Shown here in pieces: positions 1 through 6,715 of a stretch of 64,000 nt of DNA. The notes beneath the pieces were generated by a model, which made no database searches, was not told where the DNA came from, and worked only from the letters and a program-made list of their open reading frames with translations. Each line of letters starts with the position of its first letter. The stretch's first letter is position 1. Made by a program: the position numbers and the translations under genes. The stretch comes from Filifactor alocis ATCC 35896. Lineage in GTDB: Bacteria; Bacillota; Clostridia; Peptostreptococcales; Filifactoraceae. Location of the stretch: positions 434,001-498,000 of the forward strand of contig NC_016630.1 in assembly GCF_000163895.2 (NCBI RefSeq). The letters run 5' to 3'.

Positions 1-153
1 CAGATTGGCACTTTGGAACAGTATATTCTTTTTGAAATTACATTTTGCGGAAACTCAAGATTTTCTTACAAATGTCTAGGGTTGTTTCTTAATTGTCAAG
101 ACATATGTTACTGTCTGGCGAATTTTCATTTCTTTCATTATACTTGTTCTCAT

Positions 154-221
154 AGAAAGCCTCTCTCTGATAATTTTGGTTTGTTCTTAAACTTATTTTA
201 TCAGATGGCTTTCTATTTTTT
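154..221 (+). terminator. Long interrupted inverted repeat with T tract
   Basis: AGAAAGCC (154-161) and TCTGATAA (166-173) are mirrored by TTATCAGA (198-205) and GGCTTTCT (207-214). T6 follows at 216-221. The shape fits a terminator for plus-strand transcription entering from outside the window. A small inverted-repeat remnant of a mobile element is an alternative. Confidence 0.5.
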
Positions 222-486
222 CGCTTTTTTGTCACACATGCATTATCACCTAATATTTTTTACAAATGAGTAGCTAAAAATAGTAATTTAAGCATTGTTA
301 TCGTTATACTAAAAGAGACTAAGAAAATCAAAAAATATTGATATAAGCTAGTAAACATCAAATGAACATTTCCCATGAAATAATCGTTAAACTCATAATA
401 GATGTAGGTTTTTTTCTATAATTTTTGACAAAAATTGATTTTCCTTTGTTGTAGGAACTAAGAGGCAAATGAAATTGGCAAGCAAT

Positions 487-513
487 GCCGAGCGGTACAC
501 ACTCGGCTTTTTT
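487..513 (+). terminator. GC-rich hairpin with T tract
   Basis: GCCGAG (487-492) pairs with CTCGGC (502-507) and is followed by six T residues. It has the form of a plus-strand terminator, facing the minus-strand relaxase gene. It also lies just before a GCTTGTTGG motif that recurs near the candidate oriT at 55126, so it may belong to a transfer-related structure. Confidence 0.5.
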
Positions 514-601
514 GCTTGTTGGTGGTCTGCCCCCAATCCCCCGAAAGAAAAACTTTCAGTTTTTCTTTGACACCTCCTGTGGAGGAACTACGGAAAAATG
601 G

Positions 602-1999
602 CTAACGCTCATTTTCCCTTTCAGGTTGCTCTTTCTGCGGAGGAAAGAGCAGGCGGTCCACATTGGATTTTACGGTTAAAATTTCCTGCATTTCTTTTTT
701 CTTCTTGCGGTAGTCGGAGTAGAGATTTTTCTTTTCGGTAAGGAGTTTTTCATACTCTTTGGAAAGCTCTTTTATAGTCGGGAGTTTCTCTGTGTTGAGA
801 GCGGAAAAGGCTGCTTTTGCTGCCTTGTGAAGCTGTATTTTTTCTTCGTTTTCCGCATAGAATTTTTTGCTGTATCCTGCCTTACGGTAAGCTACATAAA
901 CTTCCTTTGTTTTGGCATATTGATAGATGTGTTTCTTCAGGTCCGAGATGTCCTGCATTCTTTTTTCCGCTTGTTTCATCTGAGCGGAGAGAGTATTAAA
1001 ATCGGAGACCAACTGCTTTGTTTTTTCCTCTAATGCTTCATAATCCGTGAGTTTGTTTTCCATTAAATAACTCAATGTTTTTGCTGCCTGTTTTAAGTTG
1101 AATATCTTTGCCCAGTGTTCATATCCGGCGCCTTTCCCGGCTTTGATTTTCTCTTGAATATCAATCAACAGGTCAATCTTATCCTTAGATTCTTGCTTCT
1201 GCTTCGGAGAATTTCTTTTCCCTAAAATTCTTTCTTTGATGGCTTCTTCCGTGTAATCTTCTCCAAGGGAATGGTCTTTGCACCTGATAAATTTCTTATC
1301 GCCGTTTAATCGAAAAGCAAGGTGTTTTCCGTGTTTGATTTCATAGTCGGCTTCTTCCATCTTTTTTAAAAAATTCTCAAAGGAAGATGGCTTTTGAGCG
1401 AGGGTGTCATCAATGGCAGTTTTTAATTTTTCCCGCTTGCTTTGCTTCTTTTTCTCTCCGAGCCATTTTCCGTAATGGCATTTTGTCTCTTTCGGATTTT
1501 CTACAATGGAAAGTCCGTTTTCAAGGCAGAGTCGATCGGATAAGTTTCGGACGGCTTTTGTACTGTTCCAAAAGTTTCTGAACTTTCTTTTACAGTCCAA
1601 AGACACCGCCGAATATACGATATGATTGTGGATATGAGCCTTATCCGTATGGGTACATACGATAAAAGGATAGTTCTGTTTTGTCCATGAAAGAGCAAGC
1701 TCATACCCGATACGGTTTGCTTCCTCCGGTGTGATTTCACCCGGTTTGAATGCCTGTCTGATCTGATAGGCAAGTACATCATTTTTTCGGTTCTGCCTGC
1801 GTCCGGTTTTATGATGATACTGATTTTTAAGGAGTAAAAATTCCGCATCAATGGTGGCAATATCGCATTCATAAGCAGAGATGAATTCGCCTTGCTGCGT
1901 CTTATCCGGATTTTTTACATAGTCGGTTCGGTCCCGGATAGACTGTGCAATACTTTTTCCTTTTCCGATGTGCATCGGGATGATTCGTGTTGTCGCCAT
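602..1999 (-). CDS. MobA/MobL-type relaxase of ICE A
   Basis: Relaxases of this family nick one strand at oriT, stay bound through a tyrosine and lead the strand into the conjugation channel. The N-terminus carries a candidate catalytic Tyr (motif RDRTDYVKN, about residue 27). The metal-binding three-His motif CTHTDKAHIHNH follows. A Lys/Glu-rich coiled C-terminal half completes the protein, a usual layout for Tn1549-like relaxases. I place the start at 1999 because AAAGGAGGAAACG precedes that ATG; the frame stays open to 2062 without a second ribosome binding site. It is the last gene of the leftward transfer region, after MobC and a CD1845-like membrane protein. A related but different relaxase is encoded at 58473-59846. 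Confidence 0.9.
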   Translation of the reverse strand: MATTRIIPMHIGKGKSIAQSIRDRTDYVKNPDKTQQGEFISAYECDIATIDAEFLLLKNQYHHKTGRRQNRKNDVLAYQIRQAFKPGEITPEEANRIGYELALSWTKQNYPFIVCTHTDKAHIHNHIVYSAVSLDCKRKFRNFWNSTKAVRNLSDRLCLENGLSIVENPKETKCHYGKWLGEKKKQSKREKLKTAIDDTLAQKPSSFENFLKKMEEADYEIKHGKHLAFRLNGDKKFIRCKDHSLGEDYTEEAIKERILGKRNSPKQKQESKDKIDLLIDIQEKIKAGKGAGYEHWAKIFNLKQAAKTLSYLMENKLTDYEALEEKTKQLVSDFNTLSAQMKQAEKRMQDISDLKKHIYQYAKTKEVYVAYRKAGYSKKFYAENEEKIQLHKAAKAAFSALNTEKLPTIKELSKEYEKLLTEKKNLYSDYRKKKKEMQEILTVKSNVDRLLFPPQKEQPERENER

Positions 2000-2073
2000 C
2001 GTTTCCTCCTTTTCTAAAAAAATAACGGCGGCACAAAGGAAAATTCCCTCATGCCGCCGCAAGTATGTTATTC

Positions 2074-2355
2074 CTAAAGTTCTCGTATCATTTCTTTTAA
2101 GTCATCCAGCTTTTCTACCATCCAAAGAGCAAGAGCGGGGAGACCGAACGGACTGATGAAAAATCCTATGAGAAGAAGTCCGGCAGCAGCTTCCTTTTCA
2201 CCCATAATGAGATTACCTACTGCAAAGAAAAAGAATAGCCCCGACAAAACGGAAAGCAGAATAGAGGAGAACGTACACAGGAAACGTCCGAACGCCACAA
2301 TGAAAGATAGTACAAGAACAAGCGGCCATAATAAAAGTTTGAACAGTATTCTCAT
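2074..2355 (-). CDS. CD1845-like small membrane protein
   Basis: A 93-residue protein with two or three hydrophobic segments (roughly residues 5-25, 30-50 and 55-78) and a charged C-terminal tail. It resembles the CD1845 family of small membrane proteins found beside MobC and relaxase genes in C. difficile-type conjugative transposons. Its biochemical role is unknown; position suggests an accessory transfer function. The gene sits between MobC and the relaxase on the same strand with short gaps, so co-transcription is likely. Family assignment is from remembered sequence similarity. Confidence 0.7.
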   Translation of the reverse strand: MRILFKLLLWPLVLVLSFIVAFGRFLCTFSSILLSVLSGLFFFFAVGNLIMGEKEAAAGLLLIGFFISPFGLPALALWMVEKLDDLKEMIREL

Positions 2356-2424
2356 TTCGTCATCCTCCCTTATTTCTTTTTCTTTTATTATACCGCGCTG
2401 TGTATTTTATGTCTGCCGTATTTG

Positions 2425-2766
2425 CTAAATTTTAGAAAGTTCACTAAGAATTTTTCTTGCCGACCTCCAAAGTAACTCATACCTTTCCTGCATCATTTTA
2501 ATCTCTCCTCCATAGATATTTCCCGTAGCATTTGCGACTTTTGCAATCTGATTTAAGTTGTTGGTGGCATTTCTTAAAAGCCGAATCATTTCCCGCACTT
2601 CCGATAAATCAAGATGAATCAGATAGCCGTCAAGTGCCATTTTCCGAAGATACGCACCTAAGTTTTCAGTAGAAAGCAGCTTCATATTTTCTTCAATCTG
2701 TTTTCGTTCTTCCGGGCTTACCATGAAATGAAGCTGGACATTTCGTACTCTGTTTTTCTCTTTCAT
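2425..2766 (-). CDS. mobC: MobC-like relaxosome accessory protein
   Basis: A 113-residue basic protein with the plasmid MobC pattern: an N-terminal beta strand (RNVQLHFMVSPEE) typical of ribbon-helix-helix proteins, then helices ending in the RNATNNLNQIAKVANATG segment conserved in the family. MobC binds oriT and helps the relaxase open the DNA. It starts 41 bases after the ArdA-like gene and is followed by the CD1845-like gene and the relaxase, the normal order of a mobilisation cassette. Only 40 bases lie upstream, so no oriT fits immediately before it. The second MobC at 58105 is of the same type but clearly diverged. Confidence 0.85.
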   Translation of the reverse strand: MKEKNRVRNVQLHFMVSPEERKQIEENMKLLSTENLGAYLRKMALDGYLIHLDLSEVREMIRLLRNATNNLNQIAKVANATGNIYGGEIKMMQERYELLWRSARKILSELSKI

Positions 2767-2806
2767 ATACGCACCCTAAGTTCGGCGAGATTGCTAATTC
2801 TCATAT

Positions 2807-4240
2807 TCAGCTCCTTTCCGGCTCAATGAGCTTTTTTATTTTGGAAATATCCTGTTTTTTCTCTGCCGCATTCTTTTGAATCATTGCCTCATTCTCTTTC
2901 AGGCGTGCAAGAACAGAGGAAGGTTTTTCATGTGTTTTTTCCAGTGCGATGTTGTTGAGCTGTCCGTCAATCATATTGTAGTTTTGTTCTTGCGAAAGTT
3001 CCGCCGCTCTCAGATAATTCTCCTTTTTTTCTTTGATAGAAGCGGTGACAGGGATTGCAACGATTTCTCCTCCGATATTTGCGAAGATTTCCGGCGTCTT
3101 AAAACGCTCCTGATATTTATTGCAAAGTTCCGTACTTAAAGAAGTAAAACCGTCCTCACTAAGACCTGCAATAAAGAACGGACCGCCTATAATATCGTAA
3201 AGATTGCCGGTTTCATCGTAGAGGGCGCGGTTGAGCTCCATCCCGTTGATTTTTCCTTCGTCATTGCAAACAAGGACGACAGGATCATGAAAAGCATATA
3301 CCGACTCAATCAATCCGCCGACCTGTGCCTGCAAGGAGGAAATATCACTCTTGATTTCCGTTACATACGCCTCCTTTCCGGGTTCTACCATCAGAACGGT
3401 AAGTGTGTCCGATTTTTCCGGTTCCGGTTCTTCTATATTTCCCGTGATGAGATATTCTTCCGGTATGTTCTCTCGGTTTCCGTGATAAAACTCTCGAAAG
3501 GTATCATAGTTATCTCGGATATAGCCATAGCTTGTAAAACTTCCTCCCTCATCCATGGCAACATCTCTGCCATAAGCGGCATAGTCAAAATAGTTTTTCA
3601 GAGGATCCGCTACTTCAAGGATACCGTATTCATCAATATACATTCTTCCCAGATCGTCATAATCTTCGATTCCCGGATAGACTTCATAACGATCGAGATT
3701 TTCGGTGAGGTTAATCAAATCTTTTACACTTCCTGCATAGTCGCTGATTTCCATTGCCGCCTCAAAATGTTCTTTTTCACTTTCGGAAAGTTCTTCTATT
3801 TTTGAGGCAAGATAGTTTAATTCGTTTAGGGACTCATATTCCCCAAGGACATTGTAGAGATTACTGATTCTGCAATCATAATCACTAATAAAGATCTCCT
3901 CATACACGGTTCCAAGTTCATTCTCACTGCCGATTCCGATGCGTTTGAAAACCTCCTGTAGACTTTCACGATCCGTCGGAAAGGCGACCCATTCTCCAAC
4001 CAACTCTCCCTCGTTGTATTTTCCAAGATTGGTGATAAAGGCTTCAAAGGGTGCATCTGTTACCTCGTAATTCGTTCCCGTTTCTTTGATGGAAGAGGAA
4101 ACCGATAGAGCACTTTTATTTTCCTTATCCGTTTCTTTTTGTATCTTCTTTCCGTAACGAATTGTCTCCTCCAGCACACCGCTTTCTTTGAACGAATAAT
4201 AGCGGTCTTTCTCTATCCCGCTGATAATCACATGATCCAA
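2807..4240 (-). CDS. ArdA-type antirestriction protein with DUF3846, carrying a RadC tail at its N-terminus
   Basis: The central part matches ArdA antirestriction proteins, DNA mimics that block type I restriction enzymes: an acidic stretch from FEAFITNLGKYNEGE through the LNYLASKIEEL segment to an acidic Asp/Tyr-rich region. A DUF3846-like domain follows from about residue 285 (TLTVLMVEPGKEA onward). The first 30 or so residues (DHVIISGIEKDRYYSFKESG) are not ArdA at all but the usual C-terminus of a RadC/JAB protein, in frame with ArdA. The open frame begins at a TTG with no ribosome binding site, so translation of the ArdA part is uncertain. I read this as the downstream half of a RadC-ArdA fusion broken by a one-base shift near 4250. 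Confidence 0.75.
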   Translation of the reverse strand: MDHVIISGIEKDRYYSFKESGVLEETIRYGKKIQKETDKENKSALSVSSSIKETGTNYEVTDAPFEAFITNLGKYNEGELVGEWVAFPTDRESLQEVFKRIGIGSENELGTVYEEIFISDYDCRISNLYNVLGEYESLNELNYLASKIEELSESEKEHFEAAMEISDYAGSVKDLINLTENLDRYEVYPGIEDYDDLGRMYIDEYGILEVADPLKNYFDYAAYGRDVAMDEGGSFTSYGYIRDNYDTFREFYHGNRENIPEEYLITGNIEEPEPEKSDTLTVLMVEPGKEAYVTEIKSDISSLQAQVGGLIESVYAFHDPVVLVCNDEGKINGMELNRALYDETGNLYDIIGGPFFIAGLSEDGFTSLSTELCNKYQERFKTPEIFANIGGEIVAIPVTASIKEKKENYLRAAELSQEQNYNMIDGQLNNIALEKTHEKPSSVLARLKENEAMIQKNAAEKKQDISKIKKLIEPERS

Positions 4241-4758
4241 AACCTCAATCCCATGAGTTTTCCGGCTTCTTTCAGCCTGAGGGTAATCGTTTTGTCCTCG
4301 CCGCTTGGCGTAAGATCGCCCGATGGGTGATTATGGCAGAGAATAATCGCATTTGCCTTATTGATGACAGCACCTCGAAATATTTCTCTTGGGTGAACAA
4401 TGGAAGAATTTATCGTGCCTAAGGAAACTTCCTCATAATCGATCACTCTGTTTTTGGTATCGAGGAATACCGCCATCATCGCTTCCTTATCGTGGATATG
4501 CTCCATCACGGACTGCATAAAGGAAGTAACCGCTTCCGGTGAGGAGAGGACAGGATTTTCATGATGCAGTTCACTGCTCATACGATATAGATCCACAAAA
4601 GCCTTGTGCTTTTCTCTTTGTGTCTTTGTGGTAAGCAGACCTGATGCATTATTGATCAGTGCCAATGTTCCTTTCTTCTGTGCATAGGAAATGGCCGCTT
4701 CTTCCTTGACGCCGATAATTTTGGCATACGATTGAATATAACGTGCTTCATTTATCAT
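4228..4758 (-). CDS. RadC/JAB-domain protein, frameshifted at its 3' end
   Basis: The protein carries the JAMM metal-binding signature ILCHNHPSGDLTPSGED near residues 137-153, typical of the RadC-like proteins common on ICEs and other mobile DNA; their function is unsettled. The last residues (GLRFWIM) are aberrant. A -1 shift at about 4250 would instead give the family ending GIEVLDHVIISG, which begins the next open frame. The gene therefore looks like the first half of a RadC-ArdA fusion that lost one base, or a sequencing error. Its ATG overlaps the stop of the upstream 57-residue gene (ATGA), showing translational coupling. Confidence 0.8.
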   Translation of the reverse strand: MINEARYIQSYAKIIGVKEEAAISYAQKKGTLALINNASGLLTTKTQREKHKAFVDLYRMSSELHHENPVLSSPEAVTSFMQSVMEHIHDKEAMMAVFLDTKNRVIDYEEVSLGTINSSIVHPREIFRGAVINKANAIILCHNHPSGDLTPSGEDKTITLRLKEAGKLMGLRFWIM

Positions 4759-4928
4759 AAACGTTCCTCCATTTCTTTCGCATTTTCCAAGAGAAGAAAG
4801 AGCTGTTCAAGTTTCCAAGCTTCTCTTTTTGTAGCAACATGCTCCTTTGGATGTTCTTTTAAGAGGCGAAGATCTTCCGTATCGACCTCCACATCAATGA
4901 GCAGTTTTATCATTTCTTTTGTGTTCAT
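4755..4928 (-). CDS. Small conserved-type protein (57 aa) before RadC
   Basis: A short gene starting at 4928 with a good ribosome binding site (AAAGGAGAACGCT before ATG) and ending in a stop that overlaps the RadC start. The product begins MNTKEMIKLLIDVEVD, is highly charged and predicted helical. I do not recognise a family. Ribosome binding site and stop-start overlap argue strongly that it is translated. Its promoter would lie between it and the divergent toxin-antitoxin operon. Confidence 0.7.
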   Translation of the reverse strand: MNTKEMIKLLIDVEVDTEDLRLLKEHPKEHVATKREAWKLEQLFLLLENAKEMEERL

Positions 4929-4960
4929 AGCGTTCTCCTTTCAAAAAGTTTCACATTGTA

Positions 4961-4989
4961 TTGTATTTGTTTGCAAAAAGTGATATAAT
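4961..4989 (+). promoter_or_regulatory. Sigma-A-type promoter of the toxin-antitoxin operon
   Basis: TTGTAT (4961-4966) and TATAAT (4984-4989) are separated by exactly 17 bases and lie 29 bases before the antitoxin start. Antitoxins of this class usually repress their own promoter; I see no obvious long palindrome at this site. Confidence 0.75.
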
Positions 4990-5018
4990 TTCTATAAGAA
5001 AGCAGGGAGGTGAAAACC

Positions 5019-5306
5019 ATGGCAAAAACGGCGAATATCAATGTACGTATTGATCCGGAAACAAAAGCAAGTGCGGAACAGTTATTTTCAAGCTTTGGAA
5101 TTACCGTAACCGATGCCATCAATATTTTTCTTCATAAATCACTGATGGAGGGAGGGCTTCCTTTTGAAATGAAACAGCCTCGTTTCAACTTGGAAACGGA
5201 AATGGCGATGGAGGAAGCAAAGCTCATTATGGCAGGAAAAATTCCCGCCAAGCGTTATGCCTCGGTACACGAGTTATTGGATGAGCTGGAAACGGATGGT
5301 GAATAA
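5019..5306 (+). CDS. RelB/DinJ-family antitoxin
   Basis: A 95-residue protein with an N-terminal ribbon-helix-helix segment (ANINVRIDPETKASAEQLF) followed by GITVTDAINIFLHKS, the classic RelB/DinJ pattern. The C-terminus would wrap and inhibit the toxin. I choose the ATG at 5019 because GGAGG lies 8 bases upstream; an in-frame GTG at 5010 overlaps that ribosome binding site. The stop overlaps the toxin start by one base. The pair is the only plus-strand gene set in the ICE A transfer region, and probably stabilises the element. Confidence 0.9.
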   Translation: MAKTANINVRIDPETKASAEQLFSSFGITVTDAINIFLHKSLMEGGLPFEMKQPRFNLETEMAMEEAKLIMAGKIPAKRYASVHELLDELETDGE

Positions 5307-5584
5307 TGTTAGAGCTTGTAACCACAGGTGCCTTTCGCAAGGATTTGAAACTTGCCAAAAAGCGAGGCTACGATCTGTCTTTGCTTGAAACGGTACTAAA
5401 TACTCTTTTAGAAGAAAAAACCTTGGATCAGCGTTATCACGACCATGCTTTAACCGGAAATTATATCGGGTTTCGAGAATGTCATATCCTGCCGGATTGG
5501 CTGCTTATTTATGCAGTAAATAAATCACAACTGATCCTCACAGCTTCAAGGACGGGAACGCATTCCGATTTGTTTGGGAGATAG
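5306..5584 (+). CDS. YafQ-family mRNA interferase toxin
   Basis: A 92-residue RelE-superfamily toxin. Counterparts of the E. coli YafQ catalytic residues are present: H47, H60, D64 with W65, R82 and H86 (segments YHDHALTGNY, RECHILPDW and SRTGTHSDLF). YafQ cleaves mRNA in the ribosomal A site. Translation is coupled to the antitoxin through a TAATG overlap. Length is normal and all catalytic positions are kept, so it should be active. A perfect 11-bp stem terminator begins at the stop codon. Confidence 0.9.
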   Translation: MLELVTTGAFRKDLKLAKKRGYDLSLLETVLNTLLEEKTLDQRYHDHALTGNYIGFRECHILPDWLLIYAVNKSQLILTASRTGTHSDLFGR

Positions 5585-5614
5585 GGTACATCTGTTTTCG
5601 CAGATGTACCCTTT
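5584..5614 (+). terminator. Terminator of the toxin-antitoxin operon
   Basis: GGGTACATCTG (5584-5594) pairs perfectly with CAGATGTACCC (5601-5611) around a 6-base loop, followed by a short T stretch. It directly abuts the toxin stop codon. Confidence 0.75.
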
Positions 5615-5617
5615 ACA

Positions 5618-5779
5618 TTAACACCCCTTTCTTTCTTTTTTCTCTTTTAGTGAATCCGAAGCCCTTTTGTCAGATGATTTCTCCTTAAGAGAAGAAACCG
5701 CCTTTTTCGGCGGCTCCTTTTGAGGTCTTGGAATTTCCATCATCATTCTTTCGTAGGGACTGTCTGTAAAATACTTCAT
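5618..5779 (-). CDS. Small charged protein (53 aa) of the ICE transfer operon
   Basis: The ATG at 5779 overlaps the stop codon of the DUF4366 gene (TGATG), so it is probably translated by coupling. The product begins MKYFTDSPYERMMM and continues as a Lys/Pro/Ser-rich basic tail. I recall similar short proteins after DUF4366 in other Tn1549-like elements but know no function. It ends facing the toxin-antitoxin operon, with which it converges. Confidence 0.65.
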   Translation of the reverse strand: MKYFTDSPYERMMMEIPRPQKEPPKKAVSSLKEKSSDKRASDSLKEKKERKGC

Positions 5780-6465
5780 CACAATTCCTCCTCCTCTGAA
5801 AATTCGGATGTTTCTTCCATATCTAAATCCAAGTCCTCGAATTCCTCCTCATGTTCCGTATCTTCCTCTGTTAAAAATTCAATCTCCTCAAAATCATCCG
5901 CTGCATCCAGTTCTTGTTTCGGTTTTAATATCTTGAAATAGTAGGCGACGATTCCAACTCCTACGGTGACAAGCAAAAGGATTAAAAACATACCGATATT
6001 GCTTTGCTTTTTTTCGGGTTTTTCTTCTTCCACCGGCTTTTCTTCCGGTTTTTCCTCTTTAATTTCCGGTTCCGGTTGTTTGGTTTCCGGTTCCGAAACC
6101 TCCGTAATCAGAGGGTTTTCCTTATCTTTTTTGGCGAGAGAGATGAGGTCTTTTTCCGTTACATAATCAAGAAAATACACATTGTTGTCGCTTCTTTGCT
6201 TGTCGATAATCAGAAAAAATTGATTGCCCGCCGGAGAGGTAAAGGTATAAAACTCTTTTCCGTCCTTATCGCTTGCCTGATCCACCAAGGTTGCATTTCC
6301 ATCCGGCGTCAAAGGGTTTTTCTCTTTTTCTGTCATCGGGTTTTCCGTAATTTCTTCGGTTGGCTCCTCGTAATCCGGACCTCCCGCATAGGCGATTTGT
6401 GAAAAAGTAAATAGGCTGATAAGCAGCATAAAACCTAAGGTGATTTTCTGAAATTTATTTTTCAT
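5779..6465 (-). CDS. DUF4366 transfer-region surface protein
   Basis: A 228-residue protein with an N-terminal signal peptide (FMLLISLFTFSQIAYA). An extracellular domain of about 75 residues contains the FYTFTSPAGNQFFLIIDK segment typical of DUF4366. A Pro/Glu/Lys-rich stalk, a transmembrane helix (IGMFLILLLVTVGVGIVAYY, about residues 157-177) and a strongly acidic cytoplasmic tail follow. It is always found next to the NlpC/P60 hydrolase and DUF4315 in this ICE class and is presumed to be part of the mating machinery at the envelope. It overlaps the DUF4315 gene by 11 bases. Confidence 0.88.
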   Translation of the reverse strand: MKNKFQKITLGFMLLISLFTFSQIAYAGGPDYEEPTEEITENPMTEKEKNPLTPDGNATLVDQASDKDGKEFYTFTSPAGNQFFLIIDKQRSDNNVYFLDYVTEKDLISLAKKDKENPLITEVSEPETKQPEPEIKEEKPEEKPVEEEKPEKKQSNIGMFLILLLVTVGVGIVAYYFKILKPKQELDAADDFEEIEFLTEEDTEHEEEFEDLDLDMEETSEFSEEEEL

Positions 6466-6694
6466 GGTCTGATTCCTCCCTTTTTATTTTTGAAAGACCG
6501 GAAATTTTATCCGGTCGCTTTAAGAATGTTGCAAGTTCCTCCGGACTCATGTTAAGAGAGCGGACAATGCCTACAATTTGAGTGTTTTCTTCTTCAATAC
6601 GCTTTGCTTCAAGCTCTTTGACCTTTGTTTGCCACTCTAAAAGACGGCTTCTTGCCTTTTCCAGCTCTTTGTCGATTTTTTCCAGTTTTGTCAT
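6455..6694 (-). CDS. DUF4315 coiled-coil protein
   Basis: A 79-residue protein whose first half is a long amphipathic helix (KLEKIDKELEKARSRLLEW), followed by a short conserved part containing LNMSPEELATFL. This is the DUF4315 layout. Function is unknown; it is consistently encoded between the NlpC/P60 hydrolase and DUF4366 in Tn1549-type ICEs. It overlaps DUF4366 by 11 bases and follows the hydrolase by 21, so these genes form one transcription unit. Confidence 0.85.
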   Translation of the reverse strand: MTKLEKIDKELEKARSRLLEWQTKVKELEAKRIEEENTQIVGIVRSLNMSPEELATFLKRPDKISGLSKIKREESDHEK

Positions 6695-6715
6695 CGCTTC
6701 TCCTTTCCCGGCAAA

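Larger units (their letters stand above)
1..601. other. AT-rich intergenic region left of ICE A
   Basis: I see no convincing gene here. The open stretches have low-complexity Phe/Leu-rich translations, no ribosome binding site and no recognisable domain. The region holds a long inverted repeat (154-214) and a short terminator (487-513), followed by a C-rich segment up to the relaxase stop. It probably contains the downstream edge of ICE A, but I cannot locate an attachment site. Confidence 0.5.

Noticed and set aside
13..273. 86-codon plus-strand frame at the left edge
   Set aside because: Low-complexity Phe/Leu-rich translation, no ribosome binding site, overlaps a long inverted repeat.
4240..4260. 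Programmed -1 frameshift between RadC and ArdA
   Set aside because: The shift direction fits, but no X-XXY-YYZ slippery site or clear downstream structure is visible; a one-base deletion is simpler.
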